Below, piece by piece: positions 46,853 through 54,865 of a stretch of DNA of 64,000 bases. The stretch's first letter is position 1. Each line of letters opens with the position of its first letter. The stretch comes from Sunxiuqinia sp965372405 (GTDB lineage: Bacteria > Bacteroidota > Bacteroidia > Bacteroidales > Prolixibacteraceae). Location: contig CBDVCE010000003.1 of NCBI GenBank assembly GCA_965372405.1, positions 55,063 through 119,062 of the forward strand, read 5' to 3'. Both the position numbers and the translations under genes were made by a program. The notes beneath the pieces were generated by a model. It worked only from the letters and a program-made list of their open reading frames with translations. It searched no databases and had not been told where the DNA came from.

Positions 46853-48097
46853 GTGGATATTTTTGAAAAATTTCGTTCAAATAGAGGCGATCTCGGGAAA
46901 CACATGGAAAGAGCCCATGGATATTTTGCGTTTCCAAAACTGGAAGGTGAAATCAGTGCCCGCATGAAATTCAGAGGTAAAGAAGTTCTTACCTGGAGTT
47001 TAAATAATTATATCGGACTGGGAAACCATCCTGAAATTCGTAAAGTTGATGCAGAAGCTTCTGCTGACTGGGGACTTGCCTACCCAATGGGTGCAAGGAT
47101 GATGTCAGGTCAAACTTCAAAACATGAGGAGCTGGAAAAGCAACTTGCAGATTACGTTGGCAAACCAGATTCTTTCCTTCTTAACTTTGGTTATCAGGGC
47201 ATGGTATCTATTATTGATGCTGTTTGCGGTCGTAAAGATGTAGTTGTTTATGACAGTGAATCTCATGCTTGTATTTTAGATGGAGTACGTCTACACATGG
47301 GTAAACGCTACGTTTACCATCACAACAATATTGAAGACCTAAGAAAACAATTGGAACGCGCTACTAAACTTGCGGAAAAGCAAGGCGGTGGTATACTTCT
47401 TATTACTGAAGGTGTTTTCGGAATGTCCGGCGACCTTGGTAAGCTGGATGAAATTGTTGCTTTAAAGAAAGAATTCAATTTCCGTCTACTGGTCGATGAT
47501 GCTCATGGTTTTGGCGTAATGGGTCCAACAGGAGCTGGTGCTCCTGAACATTTTGGGGTACAAGATCAAGTTGATCTTCACTTCTGTACATTTGCAAAAG
47601 CAATGGCCGGAATTGGTGCATTTGTCGCTTGTGATACTGACGTTTGTAATTACTTACGCTACAATATGCGTTCACAAACATTTGCTAAATCACTTCCAAT
47701 GCCAATCGTCATTGGTTCTATGAAGCGTCTGGAAATGCTTAAAACAATGCCTGAACTTCGCGAACAGCTCTGGATAGTTGTTGATGCACTTCAATCAGGT
47801 TTAAAAGAAGCTGGATTTGATTTGGGTCGTACAAACTCTCCGGTAACACCCGTATATATGAAAGGTGGAGTTGAAGAAGCTGCAAATGTTGTTATGGATT
47901 TACGTGAAAACTATGGAATTTTCTGTTCGGTAGTTGTTTATCCTGTAATTCCAAAAGGAGAAATCATTTTACGCTTGATCCCAACCGCAATGCACACAGT
48001 TGAAGATGTTAAAATTACAATTGATGCCTTTAAAATAGTACGTGACAGACTTGAATCTGGAGCGTATGCAAGTAGTGAAATTCCAGATATGGCTTAA
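46853..48097 (+). CDS. spt: Alpha-oxoamine synthase, probable serine palmitoyltransferase
   Basis: A 414-residue PLP enzyme of the alpha-oxoamine synthase family, which joins an amino acid to an acyl-CoA. GARMMSGQTSKHEELEKQLA, DSESHACILDG, LLVDDAHGFGVMG (Asp binding the PLP nitrogen) and HFCTFAKAMAGIGAF with the PLP Lys249 are seen. In Bacteroidota this form makes 3-ketosphinganine for sphingolipids, which fits better than glycine C-acetyltransferase, but the two are hard to separate by eye. Start codon is GTG. Confidence 0.8.
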   Translation: MDIFEKFRSNRGDLGKHMERAHGYFAFPKLEGEISARMKFRGKEVLTWSLNNYIGLGNHPEIRKVDAEASADWGLAYPMGARMMSGQTSKHEELEKQLADYVGKPDSFLLNFGYQGMVSIIDAVCGRKDVVVYDSESHACILDGVRLHMGKRYVYHHNNIEDLRKQLERATKLAEKQGGGILLITEGVFGMSGDLGKLDEIVALKKEFNFRLLVDDAHGFGVMGPTGAGAPEHFGVQDQVDLHFCTFAKAMAGIGAFVACDTDVCNYLRYNMRSQTFAKSLPMPIVIGSMKRLEMLKTMPELREQLWIVVDALQSGLKEAGFDLGRTNSPVTPVYMKGGVEEAANVVMDLRENYGIFCSVVVYPVIPKGEIILRLIPTAMHTVEDVKITIDAFKIVRDRLESGAYASSEIPDMA

Positions 48098-48123
48098 AGC
48101 TATATTCTATCAGATATTAAGAA

Positions 48124-48156
48124 AGCCAATCATCAAACGATGATTGGCTTTTTCTT
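48124..48156. terminator. Bidirectional terminator
   Basis: A perfect 11-base stem (48124-48134 with 48139-48149) around AAAC, with T-rich sequence after it and A-rich before it, between the convergent spt-like gene and trxB. Confidence 0.9.
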
Positions 48157-48175
48157 TTCAATATATATTTTTGAA

Positions 48176-49174
48176 TTAAGAACTCTTTTCTGACAAATAT
48201 CTTTCTGCGTCAATAGCTGCCATACAGCCGGAGCCAGCAGCAGTTACTGCTTGTCTGTATATTGAATCCTGCACATCACCACATGCAAAAACACCTTCTA
48301 CATTTGTTTTAGATGAACCCGCAATAGTTTTAATGTAACCAACCTCATCCGTATCCAAATAATCTTTCACAAAATCTGAATTTGGTTTGTGCCCAATTGC
48401 CAAAAAGAATCCATCAATTTTTATCTTCACTTCCTCTTCATTGGCTTCACCTTTATTTTTCCAGAGTGTTGCACCTTCAACTACCCCATCACCAAACAAT
48501 CCTTTAGTTTGATGTTTCCACAAAACTTCAATATTTGGAATATCCATTACACGCTGTGCCATAACTTTTGAAGCTCGTAATTCATCACGACGAACAATCA
48601 AGTAAACTTTATTAACGATACCTGATAAATAAATAGCTTCTTCAGCTGCGGTATCTCCACCACCAACAACGCCTACATCTTTTCCACGGTAGAAAAAACC
48701 ATCACAGGTTGCACAAGCTGAAACACCACTACCTGCATATTTCTGCTCATCGTCAATTCCTAGATATTTTGCAGTTGCACCAGTTGCTAAAATCACGGTT
48801 TCAGCTTCAATAAGCGTTTTTCCATCAATCCATACTTTATGAATATCTCCTGAAAAATCTACTTTCGTAGCATATCCAAAACGGACATCAGTTCCAAAGC
48901 GTTCAGCCTGCTTTTTAAGATCTTCCATCATCACTGGCCCTGTAACACCTTCAGGATACCCCGGATAATTTTCAACTTCTGTTGTAGTTGTTAGCTGACC
49001 TCCTGGCTGTAAACCTTCATACATAACCGGACTTAAATTAGCACGGGATGCATAGATTGCAGCAGTGTATCCAGCAGGACCAGAACCAACAATCAAACAT
49101 TTAACACGTTCAGCCTTTCCTGCAGGTTCTATATTTTTGTCTTCTTGTTCCGAAAGATCTAATGATTTAAACAT
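48176..49174 (-). CDS. trxB: Thioredoxin-disulfide reductase
   Basis: A 332-residue flavoprotein that reduces thioredoxin with NADPH. FAD-binding LIVGSGPAGYTAAIYASRA starts at 28, the redox pair Cys154-A-T-Cys157 is followed by DGFFYRGKDVGVVGGGDTAAEEA (NADPH site), and GVFACGDVQD is near the end. An N-terminal extension of about 20 residues precedes the usual start. Its promoter faces the tRNA-Pro gene. Confidence 0.96.
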   Translation of the reverse strand: MFKSLDLSEQEDKNIEPAGKAERVKCLIVGSGPAGYTAAIYASRANLSPVMYEGLQPGGQLTTTTEVENYPGYPEGVTGPVMMEDLKKQAERFGTDVRFGYATKVDFSGDIHKVWIDGKTLIEAETVILATGATAKYLGIDDEQKYAGSGVSACATCDGFFYRGKDVGVVGGGDTAAEEAIYLSGIVNKVYLIVRRDELRASKVMAQRVMDIPNIEVLWKHQTKGLFGDGVVEGATLWKNKGEANEEEVKIKIDGFFLAIGHKPNSDFVKDYLDTDEVGYIKTIAGSSKTNVEGVFACGDVQDSIYRQAVTAAGSGCMAAIDAERYLSEKSS

Positions 49175-49205
49175 GACGTATATTCTTTAAGTTTTTTTCT
49201 TCATA

Positions 49206-49235
49206 CAAAACTACACTTCATATACATATTTGCAA
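49206..49235 (-). promoter_or_regulatory. Promoter of trxB
   Basis: On the minus strand TTG (49233-49235) and TAGTTTTG (49206-49213) are separated by 19 bases, a full match to the phylum promoter. Confidence 0.65.
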
Positions 49236-49313
49236 TATAAAATCAATCAATAATAATGAAGACAACATAGACTAAGACTATAACTAAAAAATTGGAGAAT
49301 TAAATCAAATCCT

Positions 49314-49344
49314 TTTGGATAAAATCATTCTTTATGTATTTTTG
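49314..49344 (+). promoter_or_regulatory. Promoter of tRNA-Pro
   Basis: TTTG at 49314-49317 and TATTTTTG at 49337-49344 with a 19-base spacer; the tRNA begins 13 bases downstream. Confidence 0.75.
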
Positions 49345-49356
49345 CAGCCACATAAT

Positions 49357-49430
49357 CGGGATGTAGCGCAGTCTGGTAGCGTACTCGTCTGGGGGGCGAG
49401 GGGTCGCAAGTTCAAATCTTGTCATCCCGA
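49357..49430 (+). tRNA. tRNA-Pro(GGG), integration target of the island
   Basis: A 74-base cloverleaf without encoded CCA. Acceptor stem CGGGATG with CATCCCG, anticodon stem CTCGT with GCGAG, loop CTGGGGG giving anticodon GGG. The 3' 59 bases up to 49428 are repeated exactly at the window end, so the island uses this tRNA as attachment site and leaves it intact. Confidence 0.95.
49370..49428 (+). repeat. attL, 59-bp direct repeat
   Basis: Identical to 63942-64000. It covers the D-loop to acceptor part of tRNA-Pro. Confidence 0.95.
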
Positions 49431-49436
49431 CATGTA

Positions 49437-49477
49437 AGAGATTGATAATCATTAGATTATTGATCTCTTTTTATTTT
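49437..49477 (+). terminator. Terminator after tRNA-Pro
   Basis: A 14-pair stem (49437-49450 with 49455-49468, two G-T pairs) followed by a T-rich run. It lies just inside the island, so the element brings its own stop for tRNA transcription. Confidence 0.8.
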
Positions 49478-49522
49478 CCACCTTTTCTATTTCATCCTGA
49501 TTCTATTCATTTTACACTATTT

Positions 49523-49543
49523 GTGTCAACCGGTGTGTCAACC
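49523..49543 (+). promoter_or_regulatory. Putative integrase arm-type sites, left end
   Basis: Two copies of GTGTCAACC (49523-49531 and 49535-49543) with a 12-bp period. A third copy is inside the integrase gene at 49672-49680. The same pair with the same period lies near attR. Confidence 0.6.
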
Positions 49544-49553
49544 AGATTTAATC

Positions 49554-50774
49554 ATGAACACATCAATTTCAGTTATCTGCTACACCTCTAAAACCCTTGC
49601 TAATGGGGAACATCCGTTAATGTTAAGGGTAATCAAGAACAGAAAGCGAACAATGAAGAGTTTAGGCATTTGTGTCAACCAAGATCATTGGGACTTTACA
49701 AAGAATGAGCCTAAAGCCAGTTGTCCAAACAAAGAACATATTCTCCAAATAATTCTGGACACCAAAGCGAAGTACCAGAAAATGTTACTTGAAAAGAGAA
49801 TTAACGGGGAAGAATTCACTTCTGATTCATTAATAAAAGACTCAACTAAGCAAAAGAAAAACTATTCTGTAGAAGATTTTTACCAATCAATAATAAGTGA
49901 TTTGAGAAATAATGGAAAGATTGGAAATAGCTACGCATATTTAAACTCATACAACTCGTTAAAAAGCTTCAATAATAGTAAAAAGCTCAATTTCACGTTC
50001 AATTATATTGATACTAATTTTCTTAAACGCTATGAGGACTGGCTAAGAAAAAGAAATATCAAAGAGACAACTATCAGTTATAACTTCAGAACACTCAGAG
50101 CAGCGTTTAATAGGGCAATTGATGAGAAGCTTATTAAAAGAGAAAAAAGTCCATTTACTGAGTTTAAAATCAGCAAATTCAACACTAAGACAATCAAAAG
50201 AGCATTGAGCAAAAAAGAAATACTTAAAGTAATCAAATACGATTCAACTGGCAAATCAGATATTAGAAAATTAGCTCATGATCTGTTCTGCTTCTCATAT
50301 CTCTGTTGTGGAATTTCATTTGTAGATATATCTAACCTCACAAAAGATAACCTCACAAATAACAGGTTGATCTACAAAAGACAGAAAACAAACGGATCAA
50401 TAAATTTTCCAATCTCAAAAGAGGCTATCAAATTAATCAACAAATACAAGGAATACTGTAAGGATGCAACATACCTCTTCCCTATCCTACACACAGACAT
50501 TCACAAAACACCAATGCAAAAAAGTAATCGTGTTCATAAAGTTTGTCACAATGTAAACAGGGAGCTTAGATTGATTGGAAAGGAATTAAAGATAACCTCA
50601 GAACTAACAACCTATGTAGCCAGACATTCTTTTGCTACCATTCTTAAAAATTCAGGAGTTAATATTGCTTTGATTAGTGAAGCTCTTGGACATTCAGAGC
50701 TTTCAACTACTCAAATATATCTGGATAGCTTTGAAAATTCACAAGTAAAAGAAGCAATGAAACATTTGCTTTAA
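49554..50774 (+). CDS. Tyrosine recombinase (island integrase)
   Basis: A 406-residue site-specific recombinase from the ATG at 49554; the frame is open from a TTG at 49521, but that stretch covers the arm-site repeats. An N-terminal arm-binding domain (about 1-90), a SAM-like core-binding domain (about 95-200, VEDFYQSIISDL, YNFRTLRAAFNRAI) and a catalytic domain follow. Arg357 and His358 (VARHSFAT), His380 (GHSELS) and Tyr389 (TTQIYLDSF) are present. The first catalytic Arg, expected in the FxYxRG-type motif, is replaced: the stretch is SYLCCGISFVDISNL. The known Bacteroides IntDOT also lacks this Arg. The usual HxxR His is Tyr, as common in the phylum. Confidence 0.93.
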   Translation: MNTSISVICYTSKTLANGEHPLMLRVIKNRKRTMKSLGICVNQDHWDFTKNEPKASCPNKEHILQIILDTKAKYQKMLLEKRINGEEFTSDSLIKDSTKQKKNYSVEDFYQSIISDLRNNGKIGNSYAYLNSYNSLKSFNNSKKLNFTFNYIDTNFLKRYEDWLRKRNIKETTISYNFRTLRAAFNRAIDEKLIKREKSPFTEFKISKFNTKTIKRALSKKEILKVIKYDSTGKSDIRKLAHDLFCFSYLCCGISFVDISNLTKDNLTNNRLIYKRQKTNGSINFPISKEAIKLINKYKEYCKDATYLFPILHTDIHKTPMQKSNRVHKVCHNVNRELRLIGKELKITSELTTYVARHSFATILKNSGVNIALISEALGHSELSTTQIYLDSFENSQVKEAMKHLL

Positions 50775-50855
50775 ATAATTATCCGTCTTGAATAGCAATG
50801 TTTGAGGCGGATAGTTAACTTTACAAAATAGAAGAACTTAATAATATACTCGTAA

Positions 50856-51812
50856 TTGGATGAATTAATTAAAATATCGGAAGAACAACTCATTTCAGTT
50901 CAAGTCGTAAAAAGCATTTTTACTGTTTATATTACTCAATCAGAACAAACAAATAAAATTGATGTAACAGGGGTTTCTGTAATCCCTCGGTTTTTGGAGG
51001 TAAAACCAAACAATATAAGAAACTCAATCATTAAAAAGGAACAAGTCAAGGGTGGCTCTGTAGATATCGAAGAAAACATCAGAAAGGGAATTTATTTTAT
51101 CAATATAAGTGATTACACATCGGAAGAAATAATTTTTCTTTCTAAATATGTTGTAGATAAAATGTTCTCAGAGATATGGGGATTATTAACAGTAAAAGAA
51201 TTGAAGCCTTTTCAAATTTCATTAGAAAATAGAAAGGTCAAAGAAATAATCCTAGAGGAAAATCCAGAACTATTTATAAACGAAAATGAATTTGAAAGTT
51301 TTTGTAAGCAATATGGACTTTCTGTTAAAGATTTCATTGAATATGCTAATTTTTCAGAACTAGAAATAAAGCTTAAAGAAATAGAGGCAAGATTTGAAAT
51401 GGAACAGTTTTTTGCAAGACGTTACTTATTTTGCTCAACACTGATAGATAAGCTAGAAAATAGAATATCTGAATTTACTCAAAATGGAAATAAGATTAAT
51501 ATAAACAGGTTAAAGACAGTCAATTCTTGGATTGAAAGAATGAGGATTAATCTAACCGTAATGAAAGAATTTACTGACTTCCAGAAACTTTATGATATGC
51601 CTAAGACAGATAAAAATATTGAGATTAGCAACTCGAGTAATATCAACATTATAGGTGGTGATATATCAGATTCACAGATCAATCAGGATAATAATTCAAA
51701 TACAAAATCAGAATCAAAATTTTCTAGAAGAGTTAAAATTTGGACTTTGATATTTGCTGCAATTGGAATAATAATAACGTTATTAATTAATTGGGATAGC
51801 ATACTCAATTAA
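50856..51812 (+). CDS. Unknown membrane-anchored protein, candidate defence gene
   Basis: A 318-residue protein I do not recognise. The start used is TTG at 50856, as no ATG fits. Residues 1-250 look soluble and helical (EIKLKEIEARFEMEQFFARR). About 255-280 is a polar linker (NSSNINIIGGDISDSQINQD) like those found before C-terminal membrane anchors, then basic residues and one helix at about 295-314. So the soluble part faces the cytoplasm and the tail sits in the membrane. It is the first of four same-strand genes with gaps of 25, 30 and an overlap, probably one operon. It might sense or execute membrane damage; that is a guess. Confidence 0.7.
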   Translation: MDELIKISEEQLISVQVVKSIFTVYITQSEQTNKIDVTGVSVIPRFLEVKPNNIRNSIIKKEQVKGGSVDIEENIRKGIYFINISDYTSEEIIFLSKYVVDKMFSEIWGLLTVKELKPFQISLENRKVKEIILEENPELFINENEFESFCKQYGLSVKDFIEYANFSELEIKLKEIEARFEMEQFFARRYLFCSTLIDKLENRISEFTQNGNKININRLKTVNSWIERMRINLTVMKEFTDFQKLYDMPKTDKNIEISNSSNINIIGGDISDSQINQDNNSNTKSESKFSRRVKIWTLIFAAIGIIITLLINWDSILN

Positions 51813-51837
51813 AAAATAATGGACAACAAAATATAAA

Positions 51838-52584
51838 ATGAATATTTACGAGTTTGCTCAAAAAATGTCCGAACTGCAAAAAAATGCAATTCCTTCATAC
51901 ATTACGGAATTACGAAAAATCTCAGAGCGTTATAATTCTCAACAAGGTACAACAATGACGATTTTAACGGATTTTCAACTAAACTATCGCCCTCTGAAAT
52001 TAGTTTTACCGTCAGACTATCAAAGTGATTTAACTAGCAGCTTGAAAGGACTTAATAGAATCGCAGAAATACTCAACTCGACTATTCCAGACCTATCTGC
52101 ATTCGAATATAACCTTGAAGATTTTGCTAAAGAAGAACAAGAAGAAAGTAGAATAATCAAGTTAGTTGATGATACTAAAATTATTCTAAGAGACATTTAT
52201 GAAAAACATGAATTAATTGACATTGTAGACCCACGAGATTTTGAAAAAATAGTTGCAGAACTATTACATGATAAAGGTTATGAGGTTCAATTGACCAAGC
52301 AAACACGTGATGGAGGATATGACGTTCTTGCATTAAAAAAGATTGATGGATTTCCATTTAAAATTCTTGCGGAATGCAAGAGACATAAAAAAGCAATTGG
52401 GATTGAAATTATTAGAAGTTTCAGTGATGTAATTAATCGTGAGAATGCAAACAAAGGCGTGATTTTCACTACATCATATTTTTCTAAACCTGCACTTGAT
52501 CGCCAAACCGAAATGGGAACAATATTAGATTTAAGAGATAGAGGTGATTTAATTGAATGGATTATCAAATATCACGAAAAATAA
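51838..52584 (+). CDS. Mrr-like PD-(D/E)XK restriction endonuclease
   Basis: A 248-residue protein. The N-terminal 120 residues are helical with no known motif. Residues about 128-245 form an Mrr-type nuclease domain: DPRDFEKIVAELLHDKGYEV (Glu136-like), TRDGGYDVLA with Asp162, ILAECKRH with Glu179-x-Lys181, and GVIFTTSYFSKPAL. All catalytic positions are kept, so it should cut DNA. Mrr-type enzymes often restrict modified DNA (type IV). It is the most likely effector of the four-gene cluster. Confidence 0.85.
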   Translation: MNIYEFAQKMSELQKNAIPSYITELRKISERYNSQQGTTMTILTDFQLNYRPLKLVLPSDYQSDLTSSLKGLNRIAEILNSTIPDLSAFEYNLEDFAKEEQEESRIIKLVDDTKIILRDIYEKHELIDIVDPRDFEKIVAELLHDKGYEVQLTKQTRDGGYDVLALKKIDGFPFKILAECKRHKKAIGIEIIRSFSDVINRENANKGVIFTTSYFSKPALDRQTEMGTILDLRDRGDLIEWIIKYHEK

Positions 52585-52614
52585 TCATTAGTTGATTTAA
52601 ATGAAGATTTTACG

Positions 52615-53328
52615 ATGGTAGAACCAATAAAAATTAAAAATTTCTCAGACTATATTAGGAGAGTTGAAGTAACAGCTGACTTAGATGGTTTTTTTATGTT
52701 GTTTAGAGGGCAGGATGAGGATAACGAATTATTACCCGCAGTTTCAAGAGAAAATCCTTCGATAAATACTACAGGGAAAGAAAAAGAAATCGTTGAAGAA
52801 TTTAAGAGAAGAGCATTCAATATGGCTCACACAGATAAGTTAAAAGATTATTGGGGTTGGCTTGTTTATGCTCAACATTATGGACTGAAAACAAGACTTC
52901 TTGACTGGACGACAAATGCTTTAGTTGCCTTATTTTTTGCATGTTATAAATATACTGAGTCAGATTCATTTGTTTACCTTTTAATTGCAGACAAAAGCAT
53001 GAGGCTGAATAAGGAAAAAGATAAATCTCCCTTTACAATAAGATCAACAAAAGTGCTACAACCTCCTCAAAATAACGAAAGAGTTGTAGCTCAATCTGGT
53101 TGGTTTACTTCGCATGCTTACTCGGAGAGTGATAAAAAGTTTGTGAGTCTTGATAGAAACAAAAAAACAAAAACAAGGATTAAGAAATATCAGATTCCTA
53201 ATGACCTGAAGAATGATTTTATGAAGAAGTTGGACAAGTTTGGAATTAATCATCTATCAATGTTCCCTGATGCAGAAGGACTTTGCAAACAAATAAACTG
53301 GGAAAATGAATATTTGCAAAATATGTAA
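52615..53328 (+). CDS. FRG-domain protein
   Basis: A 237-residue cytoplasmic protein with an FRG domain, named after the Phe-Arg-Gly motif seen here at 30-32 (MLFRGQ). The second family motif, YAQHYGLKTRLLDWTTNALV, is at 85-104, followed by ALFFACYK. FRG proteins often occur in bacterial defence and toxin loci; a biochemical activity is not settled. It starts 30 bases after the Mrr-like gene and its end overlaps the next gene by 23 bases. Confidence 0.85.
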   Translation: MVEPIKIKNFSDYIRRVEVTADLDGFFMLFRGQDEDNELLPAVSRENPSINTTGKEKEIVEEFKRRAFNMAHTDKLKDYWGWLVYAQHYGLKTRLLDWTTNALVALFFACYKYTESDSFVYLLIADKSMRLNKEKDKSPFTIRSTKVLQPPQNNERVVAQSGWFTSHAYSESDKKFVSLDRNKKTKTRIKKYQIPNDLKNDFMKKLDKFGINHLSMFPDAEGLCKQINWENEYLQNM

Positions 53329-54361
53329 CATTAACGAAGCAAATCAAACAGGTGCACATATATTCCCAGCTTGGATGATTGCTTCTGCATTTGATGAAGA
53401 TGCTAGGACAAGAGATAATGAAGTTATACATACATTTTATCCATTAGAGTCTAAACTACCTTATTTTGGGCGTGAAGTTGATCCTGATAAAATAGAAGAG
53501 AATATTGGTCGGGAATTAACTGAAGAGGAAGCGACAGGACAGAAAAGTGAACTAATTGTAAGCTATATCTGGTGTCGAATTTGTGAAAAGAAATTAAAAA
53601 TTGTTGAAGATTATTTTTTAGAACGAGTTGATAGATCACTCTGTGATTTTACTGATTGTGAGAAAACTGAAATTAGGATACTGGACGAAGTTAATATTTA
53701 TTTGATTCGCTTATTTATCTATTCTCTTATCTATAGGTCTGTGATTACTGAGCTAATGGGGTTTCAACTTGATAAGAAAACTAGTGATAAACTTAATTAT
53801 TTTTTGACCACATATATCAAACTTGACCTGAAAGCAACTATCGATTTCATAAAGAATTCTGGAAAGAAGAATGAATTATTGGAATATCCTATTAAATGCC
53901 TAAAAACAGAATATGAAAAAGGGAAAACAACAAATTTCGTATTTATTCATAAAAAATATGATAAGCCATTTTGTTTTATTATAAATAGATATATCATTCA
54001 ATTCTACACAAAGGAAAAGCATATTAGATTCACCCCATATGCTTTTTGGGGAATTACAGATATTATATCCAAGATGGATAGTTTTATAAATTACCGAGAG
54101 TCAAAGTTTCAAATTGGGATGATTAGTCTGGAATTATGGAATGATATTAAATCAAAATTTGTTAAGCATCATTCCTATCATAGAATGGAGAACTATATTT
54201 TGATTTACAAGAAAATGTTTAAAACTGAGTTTGGACGAAATCCAGATAAATCGCAGATAACTAGATTTTTAAATGAGCTGACAAGAAACAATCATAAACT
54301 TGGGGTTAAATACACTGTGGAAAATATTGTTGAGGCAATGAATAAAAGTTTAAGGAGATAA
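53306..54361 (+). CDS. Unknown protein with paired CxxC motifs
   Basis: A 351-residue protein with C-K-I-C at residues 4-7, TGAHIFPAWMI with a His, and a second C-R-I-C near 93-96, a possible zinc site that recalls degenerate HNH nucleases. The rest is helical with many Lys, Ile and Phe, including YEKGKTTNFVFIHKKYDKPF. No full HNH core (His-Asn-His) can be shown. The 23-base overlap with the FRG gene suggests equal amounts of both proteins, so they may form a complex. Confidence 0.7.
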   Translation: MNICKICNINEANQTGAHIFPAWMIASAFDEDARTRDNEVIHTFYPLESKLPYFGREVDPDKIEENIGRELTEEEATGQKSELIVSYIWCRICEKKLKIVEDYFLERVDRSLCDFTDCEKTEIRILDEVNIYLIRLFIYSLIYRSVITELMGFQLDKKTSDKLNYFLTTYIKLDLKATIDFIKNSGKKNELLEYPIKCLKTEYEKGKTTNFVFIHKKYDKPFCFIINRYIIQFYTKEKHIRFTPYAFWGITDIISKMDSFINYRESKFQIGMISLELWNDIKSKFVKHHSYHRMENYILIYKKMFKTEFGRNPDKSQITRFLNELTRNNHKLGVKYTVENIVEAMNKSLRR

Positions 54362-54472
54362 AATATTCATCATCAACAATGAATCATATTAGCATAGCTG
54401 AGGTTGATTTTCTTTCAGTAACATATTTACTCCTGATTTGCAGAAATTGATATGATTAAGGTAAATTTTGAC

Positions 54473-54540
54473 ATCTTAATTTAAGAATGAGGTAAATTTT
54501 CATTTCTGGCTTATATAGACAACAATAATTCAAAAAATAG
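54473..54540 (+). repeat. Island palindromic repeat, copy A (partial)
   Basis: About 68 bases nearly the same as the left two thirds of copy B (shared AATGAGGTAAATTTTCATTT and TTCTGGC). The right arm is missing and is replaced by the integrase relic. The gap 54362-54865 holds this copy, the relic and otherwise no convincing gene. Confidence 0.7.
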
Positions 54541-54553
54541 TTCACATTAAAAC

Positions 54554-54640
54554 GGATACTCTGAACTCCTAATTACCCAAATTTATTTAGATAGCTTTGA
54601 AAATAAGCATTTTAACGATGCTATGAAACATTTGCTCTAA
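54554..54640 (+). pseudogene. C-terminal relic of a second tyrosine recombinase
   Basis: Twenty-eight codons in frame read GYSELLITQIYLDSFEN and end MKHLL-stop, against GHSELSTTQIYLDSFEN and MKHLL-stop in the intact integrase. The catalytic Tyr is still readable. The upstream body is gone (stop at 54548). It differs from the intact gene at many bases, so it comes from a related, older integrase and not from a fresh duplication. Confidence 0.85.
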
Positions 54641-54865
54641 TTATTATTAACAGTTAATTGAATATTCGTAAATATTATTGATAAATTTGTTAATAGCTGA
54701 AATGTCAGCAATTTATTGAACATTCCGTGAACGTAAGGCATTCTTCTTGAACTCAGAATTCACCAATTTCAAGACATTGTAAATAAGGTTAGTTGTTCTG
54801 GTAGGCTCATAAAGGACTAATTCTTTCACCAATTAAAAAATGAACACACTTATAATTAAACAAAC

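Noticed and set aside
49521..49553. Upstream TTG start of the integrase
   Set aside because: The extra 11 residues come from the GTGTCAACC repeat pair; the ATG at 49554 gives a normal integrase start.
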